Below are positions 43,391-52,046 of a DNA stretch of 64,000 nucleotides, piece by piece (positions within the stretch are counted from its first letter, which is position 1; every line of letters starts with the position of its first letter). The DNA comes from an uncultured Bacteroidaceae bacterium (GTDB lineage Bacteria; Bacteroidota; Bacteroidia; Bacteroidales; Bacteroidaceae), in NCBI GenBank assembly GCA_934394435.1, contig CAKRRN010000001.1:186001-250000 (forward strand), written 5' to 3'. The notes beneath the pieces are model-generated. The model was given only the letters and a program-made list of their open reading frames with translations. It did no database searches and had not been told where the DNA came from. A program made the position numbers and the translations under genes.

Positions 43391-43463
43391 AAGATACTTC
43401 TTAAAGTATCTTAGGATACATTGACAAGTATCTTAGGATACTTTACAAAGTATCTTATGATAC
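43391..43463. repeat. Array of phased GTATC-N4-GATAC palindromes
   Basis: Three units AAGTATCTTAGGATAC (third has TTATGATAC) start at 43404, 43426 and 43448, exactly 22 bp apart. Each carries GTATC and its complement GATAC around 4 bp. A preceding AAGATACTT at 43391 forms an additional inverted pair with the first unit. The layout resembles multiple operator or iteron sites. Confidence 0.9.
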
Positions 43464-43526
43464 CTAAATATAGATGCTCGCTGTCGGCAAAAATCGTTGA
43501 GTCCTCTTACCGATTTGGGATAAAAG

Positions 43527-43566
43527 AAAAGCTTACTGCATGGATTGATTGCTGCAGTAAGCTTTT
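43527..43566 (-). terminator. Terminator of the nucleobase permease operon (possibly bidirectional)
   Basis: AAAAGCTTACTGCA (43527-43540) and TGCAGTAAGCTTTT (43553-43566) are exact complements, 14 pairs; the A/T ends give a T-run in both directions. Confidence 0.85.
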
Positions 43567-43613
43567 CGCCTGTTTTGCCCCCTACTCATAGGTGCGGAGG
43601 GAGTCAGAGTGTG

Positions 43614-44903
43614 TTACAAGAGTGCGTATTTCAGCAGAAAGAGTATAGCCAGAATGACCATGCTGACCTTCAGTTCGCGCCATCTGCCTGTGAAAGTGCG
43701 CAGAAGTACATAGGTGATTAGGCTTATCAGAATGCCGTCTGAAATGCTATAGGTAAGAGGCATCAAGGCAATACATACGAATGCGGGCACTGCGTCTGCG
43801 AAATCTCCTAGATGAAGCTTTGACACGTCTGTCATCATCATGATGCCTACCAGCACCAATGCAGGGGCTGTGGCTTGGGCAGGAATAGCCAAAAACAGTG
43901 GTGCCAGGAAGAGTGCGACCAAGAAACATACGGCTGTGGTAAAGGAGGTTAATCCGCTCCGCCCACCTGCGTTTACGCCAGCAGCGCTTTCTACATAAGT
44001 GGTCACGGTGCTAGTTCCCAACATAGCTCCTACTGCTGTGCCAATAGCATCAGCCATGAATGCCTGATTCAATCGGGGGATATTGCCTTTTTCGTCCACC
44101 ATATTTGCCCGATGGCTCACGCCCAGAAGTGTTCCTATCGTATCAAACATATCAATAAACAGGAATGTGACTACGCATATGGCCATGTCGAAACTCAGTA
44201 CGTTGTGCCATTCGAACTTCATTGCTATGGGGGCAATGCTTGGGGGAGTGTCGAGTATACTGCTGAAGTGTGTTACTCCCAGAGGAATGCCAATCACGGT
44301 GGTTAGCAGGATACCTATGAGCAGTGCGCCAGTAACCTTCTTGATGAGCAAGACTGCACTGAGCAGGATTCCAAAGCAGGCAAGCAAGACAGCGGGGTCG
44401 TGTAGATTACCTATAGTGACAAATGTGGCAGGGCTTGCAGAGACGATGCCTGCATTCTTCAGACCGATAAAAGCGATGAAGAAGCCTATGCCAGGAGAAA
44501 TGGCACGACGCAGTACCAAAGGCATGGCATCTACAATCTTCTGGCGGAGCCCTGTTATGGTGAGCAGAATGAAGATGAGACCCTCGATGAATACGGCTGT
44601 AAGGGCAAACTGCCAACTGTATCCCATGGTGAGTACCACAGTATAGGCAAAGAATGCGTTAAGGCCCATACCTGGAGCTAAGGCAAATGGCAACTTGGCA
44701 TAGAGAGCCATAACCACGGTGGCAAGTACGGATGAAATCACGGTGGTGGTGAACACAGCTCCTTTGTCCATACCGGCATCACCCAGAATGCTGGGGTTGA
44801 CTGCCAGAATATAGGCCATGGTGAGAAAGGTAGTGATGCCTGCCAATACCTCGCGCTTCACCGTCATGGATGAAGGTGAGAATCCAAATAATTTTTCTAA
44901 CAT
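43614..44903 (-). CDS. NCS2/AzgA-type purine nucleobase permease
   Basis: 429 residues with many transmembrane helices. KREVLAGITTFLTMAYILAV at the start, then LPFALAPGMGLNAFFAY and the RRAISPGIGFFIAFIGLKNA segment are typical of the AzgA-like branch, which imports hypoxanthine, guanine or adenine with protons. FLFIDMFDTIGTLLGV and AMLGTSTVTTYVESAAG carry further transport-site residues. It is 50 bp downstream of the DUF5020/Tsx-like gene, forming a two-gene operon. I found no purine riboswitch in front. Confidence 0.9.
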   Translation of the reverse strand: MLEKLFGFSPSSMTVKREVLAGITTFLTMAYILAVNPSILGDAGMDKGAVFTTTVISSVLATVVMALYAKLPFALAPGMGLNAFFAYTVVLTMGYSWQFALTAVFIEGLIFILLTITGLRQKIVDAMPLVLRRAISPGIGFFIAFIGLKNAGIVSASPATFVTIGNLHDPAVLLACFGILLSAVLLIKKVTGALLIGILLTTVIGIPLGVTHFSSILDTPPSIAPIAMKFEWHNVLSFDMAICVVTFLFIDMFDTIGTLLGVSHRANMVDEKGNIPRLNQAFMADAIGTAVGAMLGTSTVTTYVESAAGVNAGGRSGLTSFTTAVCFLVALFLAPLFLAIPAQATAPALVLVGIMMMTDVSKLHLGDFADAVPAFVCIALMPLTYSISDGILISLITYVLLRTFTGRWRELKVSMVILAILFLLKYALL

Positions 44904-44953
44904 GATTTTACTTATCTTTAGGAATATTGGTGTCAGTTAGAGAGAGGAAAAGC

Positions 44954-45745
44954 TTAGATTGACCATTTGAGTGCAATGGTGGGATTCCAGTAGAATGAGC
45001 GGTTCTTTTCCATGGGATAATTATACCAGATGAAATTGTTGCTCATCTCCCATTCTGTACCGATGGAGAGCTTGTTGCTGTCCTTGTGACGGTTTACGAT
45101 ATTGAACCAGAACTGAGGCTCTGTGAGGAACACCAAACCGCGCTGGTCTTTGCCCTGCTTGCCTTTGTAGACGTTCTTGGGTGTTTGTGCATACCACAAA
45201 TCGGCAAATCCGCTAAAGGTGCAAAGGTCGTTGGCAAACGTAATGCCCCATACGGCTGTGGTCTGGAAACTGGCGTGACCCTTAATGCCGTTTCCCTTGA
45301 GCATATGCTTGTACATGGCTTGGAAACTGAAGGTCTTCTTGAAGTCGTTGTTGTGCCACTGCAGAGCAGGACCCACCAGGATGGCTTGCTGGAAAGGACC
45401 TGATTGGTTAAGACCGCCATCATACTCTCCGTGAGCCGTGAAGCTAAAGTTACTGTCTTTTATCTTTGCAAATGTGAAATCGCGACTTACCTCCCAGTAG
45501 GCACCAATGACACCGCGTGTTGTGGCATCGTTCTTCTTGCTGCGGTAGTCCATATCGATGAAGAAGAAGGTGCTACCGAGTTTGTCTGCCTTGAACATTT
45601 CCACGGTGGTGGTAATGGGCTGACGTCCATCCTCACTGTCTGGATTGATGGGCTTGCCGAGGTCGTAGTGTAGTTGGACATTCACCTGTGAGAAGGCTGC
45701 AAGAGCCATCACTTGCGTCAGAGCGCACAAGAACAGTTTTCTCAT
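44954..45745 (-). CDS. DUF5020 / Tsx-like outer-membrane channel
   Basis: 263 residues, signal peptide MRKLFLCALTQVMALAAFSQ, then alternating aromatic-rich strands and a C-terminal strand ending ALKWSI, as in outer-membrane barrels. The sequence (VNVQLHYDLGKP near the mature start, STFFFIDMDYRSKK) fits the DUF5020 family, which is related to Tsx nucleoside channels. It is first in an operon with a nucleobase permease, supporting a role in nucleoside or nucleobase passage across the outer membrane. The promoter is not clear: the 108 bp upstream contain no good TAnnTTTG on this strand. Confidence 0.8.
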   Translation of the reverse strand: MRKLFLCALTQVMALAAFSQVNVQLHYDLGKPINPDSEDGRQPITTTVEMFKADKLGSTFFFIDMDYRSKKNDATTRGVIGAYWEVSRDFTFAKIKDSNFSFTAHGEYDGGLNQSGPFQQAILVGPALQWHNNDFKKTFSFQAMYKHMLKGNGIKGHASFQTTAVWGITFANDLCTFSGFADLWYAQTPKNVYKGKQGKDQRGLVFLTEPQFWFNIVNRHKDSNKLSIGTEWEMSNNFIWYNYPMEKNRSFYWNPTIALKWSI

Positions 45746-45853
45746 TTTTTAAAAAATTTGGTTTGGTTGGAATGAATAAAATATGGTTTGTTGAATATGA
45801 ACTCGGAAATGGACTGTGGGTCCTTGATTTCTGGTTCTCGGACGATATTCTTG

Positions 45854-46360
45854 TCAGATAACGTCTATGATGTCAGCCTCTGCTTTGCGTTTTTTTATGG
45901 GAATGTCGCCTTCTGTGGCGTGTCCCAGTGGAATGATTACAGCTGCCTCTTCGTTGGTGCTTAGTTGCAGTACTTCATGCAACTGCTTGGCATCGAAATT
46001 GCACACCCAGCACGAACCGAGCCCTTGGTCGGCAGCAGCCATACAGATGTGCTCGGCAGCGATAGCGATGTCTATGTCACCATGGTGTTTACCATCTCGA
46101 CGCACCCATTCCTCGTCGTGGCGTATGACACATATTATATACAGGGGTGCTTGGGCTATCCAATCGCGTTTGTAACATGCTTGTACCGCTTTACGTGAGG
46201 ACTCCGAACGTGCTACCAGAAATCTCCATGGTTGCAGGTTTACTGCCGATGGAGCCAGACGTGCACATTGCAAAATATATTCAAGTTGTTCTTCACTGAC
46301 GGGTTCCGTAGTGTAGTTACGTACGGAATACCTCTTCTTGCATAATTCTAAAAAACTCAT
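45854..46360 (-). CDS. Nitroreductase-family flavoprotein
   Basis: 168 residues, shorter than classic NfsA/NfsB and typical of compact FMN oxidoreductases in anaerobes. RYSVRNYT (10-17) is the FMN-phosphate-binding start; APSAVNLQPWRFLV (36-49) is the conserved FMN loop; AAADQGLGSCWVCNF and PLGHATEG follow. It probably reduces nitro- or quinone-like compounds with NAD(P)H in the cytoplasm; natural substrate unknown. It has its own -7 box and is divergent from the SpoU methyltransferase gene. Confidence 0.9.
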   Translation of the reverse strand: MSFLELCKKRYSVRNYTTEPVSEEQLEYILQCARLAPSAVNLQPWRFLVARSESSRKAVQACYKRDWIAQAPLYIICVIRHDEEWVRRDGKHHGDIDIAIAAEHICMAAADQGLGSCWVCNFDAKQLHEVLQLSTNEEAAVIIPLGHATEGDIPIKKRKAEADIIDVI

Positions 46361-46381
46361 AATTTCTTTACCTTCTTTTCA

Positions 46382-46389
46382 CAAAGGTA
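46382..46389 (-). promoter_or_regulatory. Promoter -7 box for the nitroreductase gene
   Basis: TACCTTTG on the minus strand, about 22 bp before the ATG. A possible TTG (46407-46409 complement) is 17 bp upstream. Confidence 0.6.
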
Positions 46390-46487
46390 ACATTTTTTAA
46401 TGTAACCAATAGCATATATGATTATTATCCTGTGTGCGAGGTATACATTTTGCTGCTAAAATGGTATGAGGGCATAAATTATAGCCG

Positions 46488-46495
46488 TATCTTTG
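46488..46495 (+). promoter_or_regulatory. Promoter -7 box for the SpoU methyltransferase gene
   Basis: TATCTTTG followed by CAC. A predicted start near 46502 leaves only 13 nt before the first ATG (46515) and 46 nt before the second (46548). Confidence 0.6.
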
Positions 46496-46547
46496 CACAA
46501 AGTGGTAACAAAAAGTGAATGCTTGTGCCTTTTTTATTGGAACAATA

Positions 46548-47351
46548 ATGAAAATCGTTGAAATACAAAATGCAAGTGATCCTCAGCTGGCAGTATACAG
46601 TACTTTGACAGAAGCTCAGTTGCGCAACAGACTGGAGCCTGAGAAGGGGATATTCATTGCCGAAAGCCCAAAGGTGATTCGGGTGGCTCTGCAGGCTGGT
46701 TATGAGCCTGTGTCTATGCTGTGTGAGAGGAAACACATTGAGGGAGATGCTGCGGACATTGTGGAGCAGATGGGCGACCGACCTGTCTATACGGGCAGTA
46801 GGGAAGTGCTTAGTCTGTTGACAGGTTACACGCTGACACGAGGTGTGTTGTGTGCCATGCGTCGTCCTGTTGCGAAAGAGGTAAGGGGCGTGTGTAAGGA
46901 TGCCAAACGCATTGTGCTGATACACGGTGTGGTTGATTCAACGAACATTGGCGCGATATTCCGTTCGGCTGCAGCACTTGGCATTGATGGTGTGCTGCTG
47001 ACGCGTGATTCGTGTGACCCACTAAACCGAAGGGCTGTACGGGTATCTATGGGTAGCGTGTTTCTGGTTCCTTGGACGTGGATAGATGCCCCTTATGAGA
47101 CACTTCGTGAACTGGGATTTAAAACCGTAGCAATGGCATTGACCGAGCGAAGCATCCCCCTCGATGCTCCTTGTCTGGCTAAGGAAAAACAGTTAGCCAT
47201 TGTGATGGGCACCGAAGGGGATGGACTGCCACACGCAGCCATTGAGGATGCTGATTATGTGGTACGTATCCCTATGCAGCATGGAGTGGACTCGCTGAAT
47301 GTAGCTGCCGCGTCAGCTGTTGCGTTTTGGCAACTGCGCAAGCCTATCTGA
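46548..47351 (+). CDS. SpoU/TrmH-family RNA 2'-O-methyltransferase
   Basis: 267 residues from the ATG at 46548 (MKIVEIQNASD); an in-frame ATG at 46515 would add 11 residues but lies very close to the predicted transcript start. The N-terminal substrate-binding domain (RNRLEPEKGIFIAESPKVI) is followed by the knotted SPOUT domain: motif 1 STNIGAIFRSAAALGIDGVL, motif 2 IVMGTEGDGLP and motif 3 IPMQHGVDSLNVAAASAV, all intact. It uses S-adenosylmethionine to methylate a ribose 2'-OH in rRNA or tRNA; the target cannot be told. The gene end overlaps the convergent esterase gene by 8 bp. Confidence 0.92.
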   Translation: MKIVEIQNASDPQLAVYSTLTEAQLRNRLEPEKGIFIAESPKVIRVALQAGYEPVSMLCERKHIEGDAADIVEQMGDRPVYTGSREVLSLLTGYTLTRGVLCAMRRPVAKEVRGVCKDAKRIVLIHGVVDSTNIGAIFRSAAALGIDGVLLTRDSCDPLNRRAVRVSMGSVFLVPWTWIDAPYETLRELGFKTVAMALTERSIPLDAPCLAKEKQLAIVMGTEGDGLPHAAIEDADYVVRIPMQHGVDSLNVAAASAVAFWQLRKPI

Positions 47352-48213
47352 CAGGAGGTAGAGGGGAGAAGCAACGTGAAACGAATGGGAGAGCCAGGCG
47401 CAGGGAATAATGCCAATATTCCCAGTTGTGCACTCCGTTGCGTACTCGAAACTCATGCTTAATGCCCTTGTTGCGCATCAATTGGTGCATGGTGGCATTG
47501 ACGTCAAACAGGAAATCATCATCGCCACAGTCGAAGAACCATTTCACGGTGCGTAGTTTGTTTAGAGTCTCCTCGTTGGCATTCTCCATGAATTTGATTG
47601 TTGAGAATTTGTCTACAGCCTGACGAGTCTTGTACAGGCAGTCTTGTCTGTCAGCTGGCTCTTCTTTGAAATCATCGCAGGCAAGCCATGCGCTCATGGC
47701 AAAGCAGGCACAAAAGAGATCTGGGTGACGCTGACAATAGGCGGTGCTTCCTCCTCCGCCCATCGAGAGCCCCATCACAGCACGGTGGCCTTTGTCTGAT
47801 ACGGCTCTGTATTTTTCCTCTACCTGTGGCATGAATTCCTGGAAGAAGAAGTCCTCATAGTTCCAACCAGGCATATTGAAATACCCACATTGCGTGTGGC
47901 GTACATCTGGACCTCCTGCATTGGGCATGATAATAATCATTTCGTCTGCCTCGCCAGAGGTTATCAGTTCATCTGCCACAAGGCTCATGCCTCCCTTGTC
48001 CTTCCAGGCGGTGTAGTCATCGCTGAGTCCATGAAGCAGGTAGACTACAGGGTACGTGCGGTCTCCCTTTTCAAATCCGTTGGGCATGTATACATTATAA
48101 CGCACAGTTGCCCCCAAAATCTTGCTTTTTACGGAATCTGTTACCACACGGCTGGCCTGTAAAGCTCCCCACTGGCTCAGCAGCATGATTAGCAATAGAA
48201 TCTTTGTTTTCAT
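47344..48213 (-). CDS. Secreted esterase (EstD/feruloyl-esterase-like alpha/beta hydrolase)
   Basis: 289 residues, signal peptide to about A20. Oxyanion region YLLHGLSDD (58-66), nucleophile S150 in MGLSMGGGGS, and a late histidine in GVHNWEYWH complete a likely triad. This tail-plus-GxSxGG pattern is typical of the putative esterase (PF00756) family, which includes feruloyl esterases and mycolyl transferases. It probably removes ester substituents from plant polysaccharides outside the cytoplasm, or acts on an envelope ester. It is last in the - strand order starting at lepB, 42 bp after the transglutaminase-like lipoprotein. Confidence 0.88.
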   Translation of the reverse strand: MKTKILLLIMLLSQWGALQASRVVTDSVKSKILGATVRYNVYMPNGFEKGDRTYPVVYLLHGLSDDYTAWKDKGGMSLVADELITSGEADEMIIIMPNAGGPDVRHTQCGYFNMPGWNYEDFFFQEFMPQVEEKYRAVSDKGHRAVMGLSMGGGGSTAYCQRHPDLFCACFAMSAWLACDDFKEEPADRQDCLYKTRQAVDKFSTIKFMENANEETLNKLRTVKWFFDCGDDDFLFDVNATMHQLMRNKGIKHEFRVRNGVHNWEYWHYSLRLALPFVSRCFSPLPPVR

Positions 48214-48255
48214 CGCGTTTTAATTATATAAGTTAAAAAAAGTTTTTTCCCTTCT

Positions 48256-50235
48256 TTACCACCATACTTGTTTCCCATCCTCGTATGTAAAGATACGCAT
48301 GTCTTTGCCGCGCGTCTTGTCTTGCAATATGAATGGCAGTCCGCAAGGCATATTCCGGAATTCCAGCCAAGGATGCTCTGCCTGCATTGTAGCCAAGGGT
48401 TCCCACCTGTTGTTTCTCCAGCAGGATATTTGGTAAATATCACCTGGCTCAATGGTGTTGCCGTCTCCGCGTGCCACATAGTAAATGCGTTCTACCCGAA
48501 CGGGTTTTCCGAAGTCCATCCCTACCCATGATGACTGTGGTTCGGGAGCATCAAAAAAGGTCAGGGCATCTCCGTCGAATACGGACTCACGTTGTCCGCC
48601 ACGTCCTTTCCAGGAGCCTGGTGTTCCGATAACGGTTCCTTTCATGGGAGTACTCTCTCCTGGGGCAATAAAGCCCATCTCTGCCATATTGCAGAAGCTG
48701 GCAGGCTTGTCTTGTATGTATCTCCAATACCGATAGGCGCGCAGACTGTCTGGCAGATGAATCTCGTATCCGTAGGCATGTCCATCCTTTATCTTATGTA
48801 CTGTGGTGTGGCTACTAAAGTTGGGATCGTTGGATGCTTGAAACTCACCTCCCAACATCCTCTCCATGTTCACATATACGTAATCGAGAGTTGGATATTT
48901 ACGTCTGACGGTTATGTTTTGCTGTTTGTTGGTCTCGTTTAGCAGACGCATGGTTCCGTCAGATTCTAATACGAAGGGAGAACCCAGTATTTCTTCTGTA
49001 CCATCGGCTTTGTAGCAGACTGGCAGATAGAGTACATTGCAGCCCATATCTCGGAACCGCGCCTTACCATGTTTTATCTCTGCGACTGCCACAGGAGCCC
49101 ATCCGTTTTGATCGTAAACAGTAAGATAGGCATAGCTGCTGTGTTTTGTTTTGACAGAAAGAGTCACATCGCGACATTTCATGTAATGTGAACTCACGTC
49201 CTTGATGAAGACATTTCTAAAGAGACGTGGTACGTATTTCTCCTTACGGTTCAAGCGCTGCAATTCCTGATTGGCTGCGTAAGTGCATCGGTATGTTTTG
49301 GGCATCTTTTCATCTGGCTTATGCTCCTCTCCAGGTTGGGTGCATACGCCTGTAAAGGGAACTTCTTTTCCTTCGCTGGTTAGCACGACGTTCCATGAAT
49401 GCCCAATGTTACGGTATGCCCAATGGGGGGTGAAGTCGCGTGCAACGGGAATCCCTTGGCTACGCATTACTACGGTGGCTACCATGACGTAGAAGTCGCA
49501 TGTGCCGAAAGGCATACAGACGGCATCCTCTATTTTCATATGCATAAACTCAACATTGGCAGCGTGGTCAGGATGCATATAATCAAAAAGGTTCGCATTC
49601 ACTATTTTCGCCGCTGCCAATGGCGAGCAGCAGTATTGATCGCACCAATCCAGTTGCTCGAGTCGTTGGCATTGGAATCCGTGTAGCCGTGTGCGCCAGT
49701 CATCTGTCAGTTGTAACTCCTCTACCTTGTAAGGAAGCAAGAACTCACAAAATTCTTCAAATGAAAGATTACGAGCCCACCGCCCTTGCTTCCAAGAACG
49801 AAATGCCTCGTCTATATTGCGGATGAGATAGTCTGCTGTCAGGAAACTGCAATCGAAAGCCTTGTTGAGTTTCGTTATTCCGCACCTGCTTGCACACGCA
49901 TTGATGGAATCGCGTATCACTCCGGCTTCTTGACCTCTCATCCGTTCGCATAGGTCTCTGACTTGGTGTGAATAAGATGTGACGCAAGCTGTATCTTCTG
50001 GTGAGAATGAATAATGGCCAGGCATGTTGGCAATGAGAAAACGTGCTGCGGCAAGTCGTAAGGAGTCATCAGCATAGTATGCAAGAACCTTTTCAAACTG
50101 GGAACGGTTGTCTCCAGCAAATCGAAGAGCTTCCTGTAGTTGTTTCTCTTCTGCGCTTCTGCTGCATGCTACAGCCAGAAATGCAAGTATGCATAGGAAA
50201 GCTATTGGACAGTATAGTCTTATTCGTGTTCTCAT
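48256..50235 (-). CDS. Transglutaminase-like lipoprotein with discoidin-like C-terminus
   Basis: 659 residues. The lipobox AVAC gives lipidated C24. An uncharacterised helical region (about 30-220) precedes a transglutaminase/protease-like core with C246 in FGTCDFYV and H279 in IGHSWNVV, the expected Cys-His order. Beta domains follow, and the last 150 residues look discoidin-like (ESVFDGDALTFFDAPEPQ, WVGMDFGKPVRVERIYY). Such secreted papain-fold proteins may cross-link or cleave peptides or modify surface polymers. It lies in an operon with lepB, the ligase/TPR protein and the esterase. Function not established. Confidence 0.78.
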   Translation of the reverse strand: MRTRIRLYCPIAFLCILAFLAVACSRSAEEKQLQEALRFAGDNRSQFEKVLAYYADDSLRLAAARFLIANMPGHYSFSPEDTACVTSYSHQVRDLCERMRGQEAGVIRDSINACASRCGITKLNKAFDCSFLTADYLIRNIDEAFRSWKQGRWARNLSFEEFCEFLLPYKVEELQLTDDWRTRLHGFQCQRLEQLDWCDQYCCSPLAAAKIVNANLFDYMHPDHAANVEFMHMKIEDAVCMPFGTCDFYVMVATVVMRSQGIPVARDFTPHWAYRNIGHSWNVVLTSEGKEVPFTGVCTQPGEEHKPDEKMPKTYRCTYAANQELQRLNRKEKYVPRLFRNVFIKDVSSHYMKCRDVTLSVKTKHSSYAYLTVYDQNGWAPVAVAEIKHGKARFRDMGCNVLYLPVCYKADGTEEILGSPFVLESDGTMRLLNETNKQQNITVRRKYPTLDYVYVNMERMLGGEFQASNDPNFSSHTTVHKIKDGHAYGYEIHLPDSLRAYRYWRYIQDKPASFCNMAEMGFIAPGESTPMKGTVIGTPGSWKGRGGQRESVFDGDALTFFDAPEPQSSWVGMDFGKPVRVERIYYVARGDGNTIEPGDIYQISCWRNNRWEPLATMQAEHPWLEFRNMPCGLPFILQDKTRGKDMRIFTYEDGKQVWW

Positions 50236-50276
50236 ATTTGTAATCTTGTATCTCTTTATGTAAATCTATGTATAGA

Positions 50277-52046
50277 TTATTGTCTGTAGACTCGTCTTGA
50301 TGCTTCGTGTAAAATCTGCCTTGTCATCGGAGATTGCGTTATCGGTCGCATGCGAAGCAAGACCTGTGCAGTTTGTGCTGCTTGTTTTATGTTGCCCGTA
50401 TGTTCGTAGAAGAGCATAAGCTTGTATAGGGGATAAAGGCGTGCAGGCGACAACGCATGAGCAGTCTTATAACAATGCTCCGCGTCAGCGTACGCCTGCA
50501 GCTGAAGATAATTATTTCCTAATACAACGTAGAACATGGCATCATTGCTTTGTGAAATCCCCTGAAGCAAAACGGCATTGCTCTCATTCCATCGTTTGCG
50601 ATCAGCAAAAAGTTGTCCGTATCTAAACAAAAACTGAGTATCGCCTTGCATAAAAGGATAAATCTGTCGATAATATTCGATGAAACGGTCATTATTGTGT
50701 CCGATAATCAGTGTGCTCATTTGCGAAGCCTGGACGTATTTGTTTATAGGACTACGAAGCAACAAAGAGCCTGTTAATGCGCAAATGCAGATGGCGGTGG
50801 CTTTGAAAAAGCCTTTCCTATTGCTGGGAGTATTCGTTCTTTCATCACTTTTATCCTGTGAACAGGCGAAGGCAGCCAGTAACACGAATAGTAACTGAAA
50901 AGGTAAAAGTTGGAGTGGGTATGAGAAGAAGGAACAGATTGTCACCGAGAGGAAAGACAGGGCAAGTGGGCGTGAACATTTGGATAGACGCGCCAGTATT
51001 GTATACAGTAGAGTCAGAAAAAGCAGAAAACCTACGCCTCCCTGTTCAACACCTATTAAGGAAAAATCAGAGAGGGCGTACTCTATGGTATCGGCGTGTG
51101 CAAACAGTTTGTCAGGAAGTTGTCCTTGTAAATTTTGAATCTGAATGGAATATGCATGAAAGAAACTACCGATGCCACTTCCCCAAATGGGATGATGGGC
51201 AAAAGACAGCGCGGATGTAAGGTAGAACAATATGCGTCCATCGGCAGAACCTTGTTTGAGCAAATACAGTAAGGGTGTCAAGATAAGTAAGAGTGCAACG
51301 ATAAAGAATCGTACGTGTTTGTGCGTATGTTTCCATGTGGCAAGTATAAAGCAGAAGATTCCTGACACTACGGCGGATCGGCTCCAACCTATAGGAAGAA
51401 GTAAAAGCGAAAGGATGAGGGATACGGATAAAAGTATCTTCCAGAGCCTCTGTAAAATGTGATTTTTCGATGAAATGGTGGTGAAAAAGCTATATAATGA
51501 CAATGTGATTGACATTATGAATGCAACAGAGCATGGAGCAGGATTCAAAAAACTACCTGTAAAGAGATAGTGCGCATGATGACTCCTGCCAACTGCAATT
51601 TGCCACATACAGATAAGACATTCAATACAGGAAAAAAGCAGTAAGACTGTTTTTATAAAGATTAAAGGAGTGCGTACAGCAGAGAAAAGAAAACGCAAAC
51701 CAACGTAGAGAATCAGCAGAGAAGCAACCCTGAAAACGGGGAGAGCACACGAATAATCAGAACTGGACCATGCACGCAGAAAGAAGTACAAAGCACAGCC
51801 AGCTACGAGGAAATCAACGGTGGATAGGCGAAAAGGTTTCTGATAAAACCAGAGAAGCAGAAGCGTGACTATCGTCAGGGGAGTAGCTACAGACAAAAGG
51901 CTACTATCTGCGGCGGAGAATCCTTGCCGTACGGGCAAAACCATTAGCCACAATATCGTTAGTAGCATGCCTGCTGTTACGAGCAATGTAGGCTGCTGCA
52001 AAATGGAGTTTGCCAGTGTCTGGGATGTTCTTCTTATGCTTGTCAT
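50277..52046 (-). CDS. O-antigen-ligase-like membrane protein with C-terminal TPR
   Basis: 589 residues. About 11 hydrophobic helices span residues 20-430, with a large extracytoplasmic loop around 280-330 (HPIWGSGIGSFFHAYSIQIQ), the position and HPIxGxGxG-type motif of the Wzy_C/WaaL ligase domain. TPR-like helices follow from about 460 (FRYGQLFADRKRWNESNAVL, then YLQLQAYADAEHCYKTAHAL). The family joins glycans to lipid A or proteins on the periplasmic face. The start codon overlaps the lepB stop by 4 bp, so the two are translationally coupled. An M26 start is possible but less likely because of that coupling. Confidence 0.8.
   Translation of the reverse strand: MTSIRRTSQTLANSILQQPTLLVTAGMLLTILWLMVLPVRQGFSAADSSLLSVATPLTIVTLLLLWFYQKPFRLSTVDFLVAGCALYFFLRAWSSSDYSCALPVFRVASLLILYVGLRFLFSAVRTPLIFIKTVLLLFSCIECLICMWQIAVGRSHHAHYLFTGSFLNPAPCSVAFIMSITLSLYSFFTTISSKNHILQRLWKILLSVSLILSLLLLPIGWSRSAVVSGIFCFILATWKHTHKHVRFFIVALLLILTPLLYLLKQGSADGRILFYLTSALSFAHHPIWGSGIGSFFHAYSIQIQNLQGQLPDKLFAHADTIEYALSDFSLIGVEQGGVGFLLFLTLLYTILARLSKCSRPLALSFLSVTICSFFSYPLQLLPFQLLFVLLAAFACSQDKSDERTNTPSNRKGFFKATAICICALTGSLLLRSPINKYVQASQMSTLIIGHNNDRFIEYYRQIYPFMQGDTQFLFRYGQLFADRKRWNESNAVLLQGISQSNDAMFYVVLGNNYLQLQAYADAEHCYKTAHALSPARLYPLYKLMLFYEHTGNIKQAAQTAQVLLRMRPITQSPMTRQILHEASRRVYRQ

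Larger units (their letters stand above)
43016..43613. other. Non-coding repeat block after the fasciclin gene
   Basis: About 600 bp between convergent genes. It holds a terminator at each end, a short copy of repeat A, a two-copy 21-bp tandem repeat and a 22-bp-phased palindrome array. An 84-codon plus-strand frame at 43048 overlaps the terminator and repeat A and is not credible as a gene. Confidence 0.7.

Noticed and set aside
43299..43463. CRISPR-like array
   Set aside because: Spacing is 21-22 bp with palindromic units and no unique spacers of 30-40 bp; there are no cas genes in the window.
45746..45853. Possible purine riboswitch ahead of the nucleobase uptake operon
   Set aside because: The only stem found is a 4-bp GGAC/GTCC pair, without the three-way junction features of a purine aptamer.
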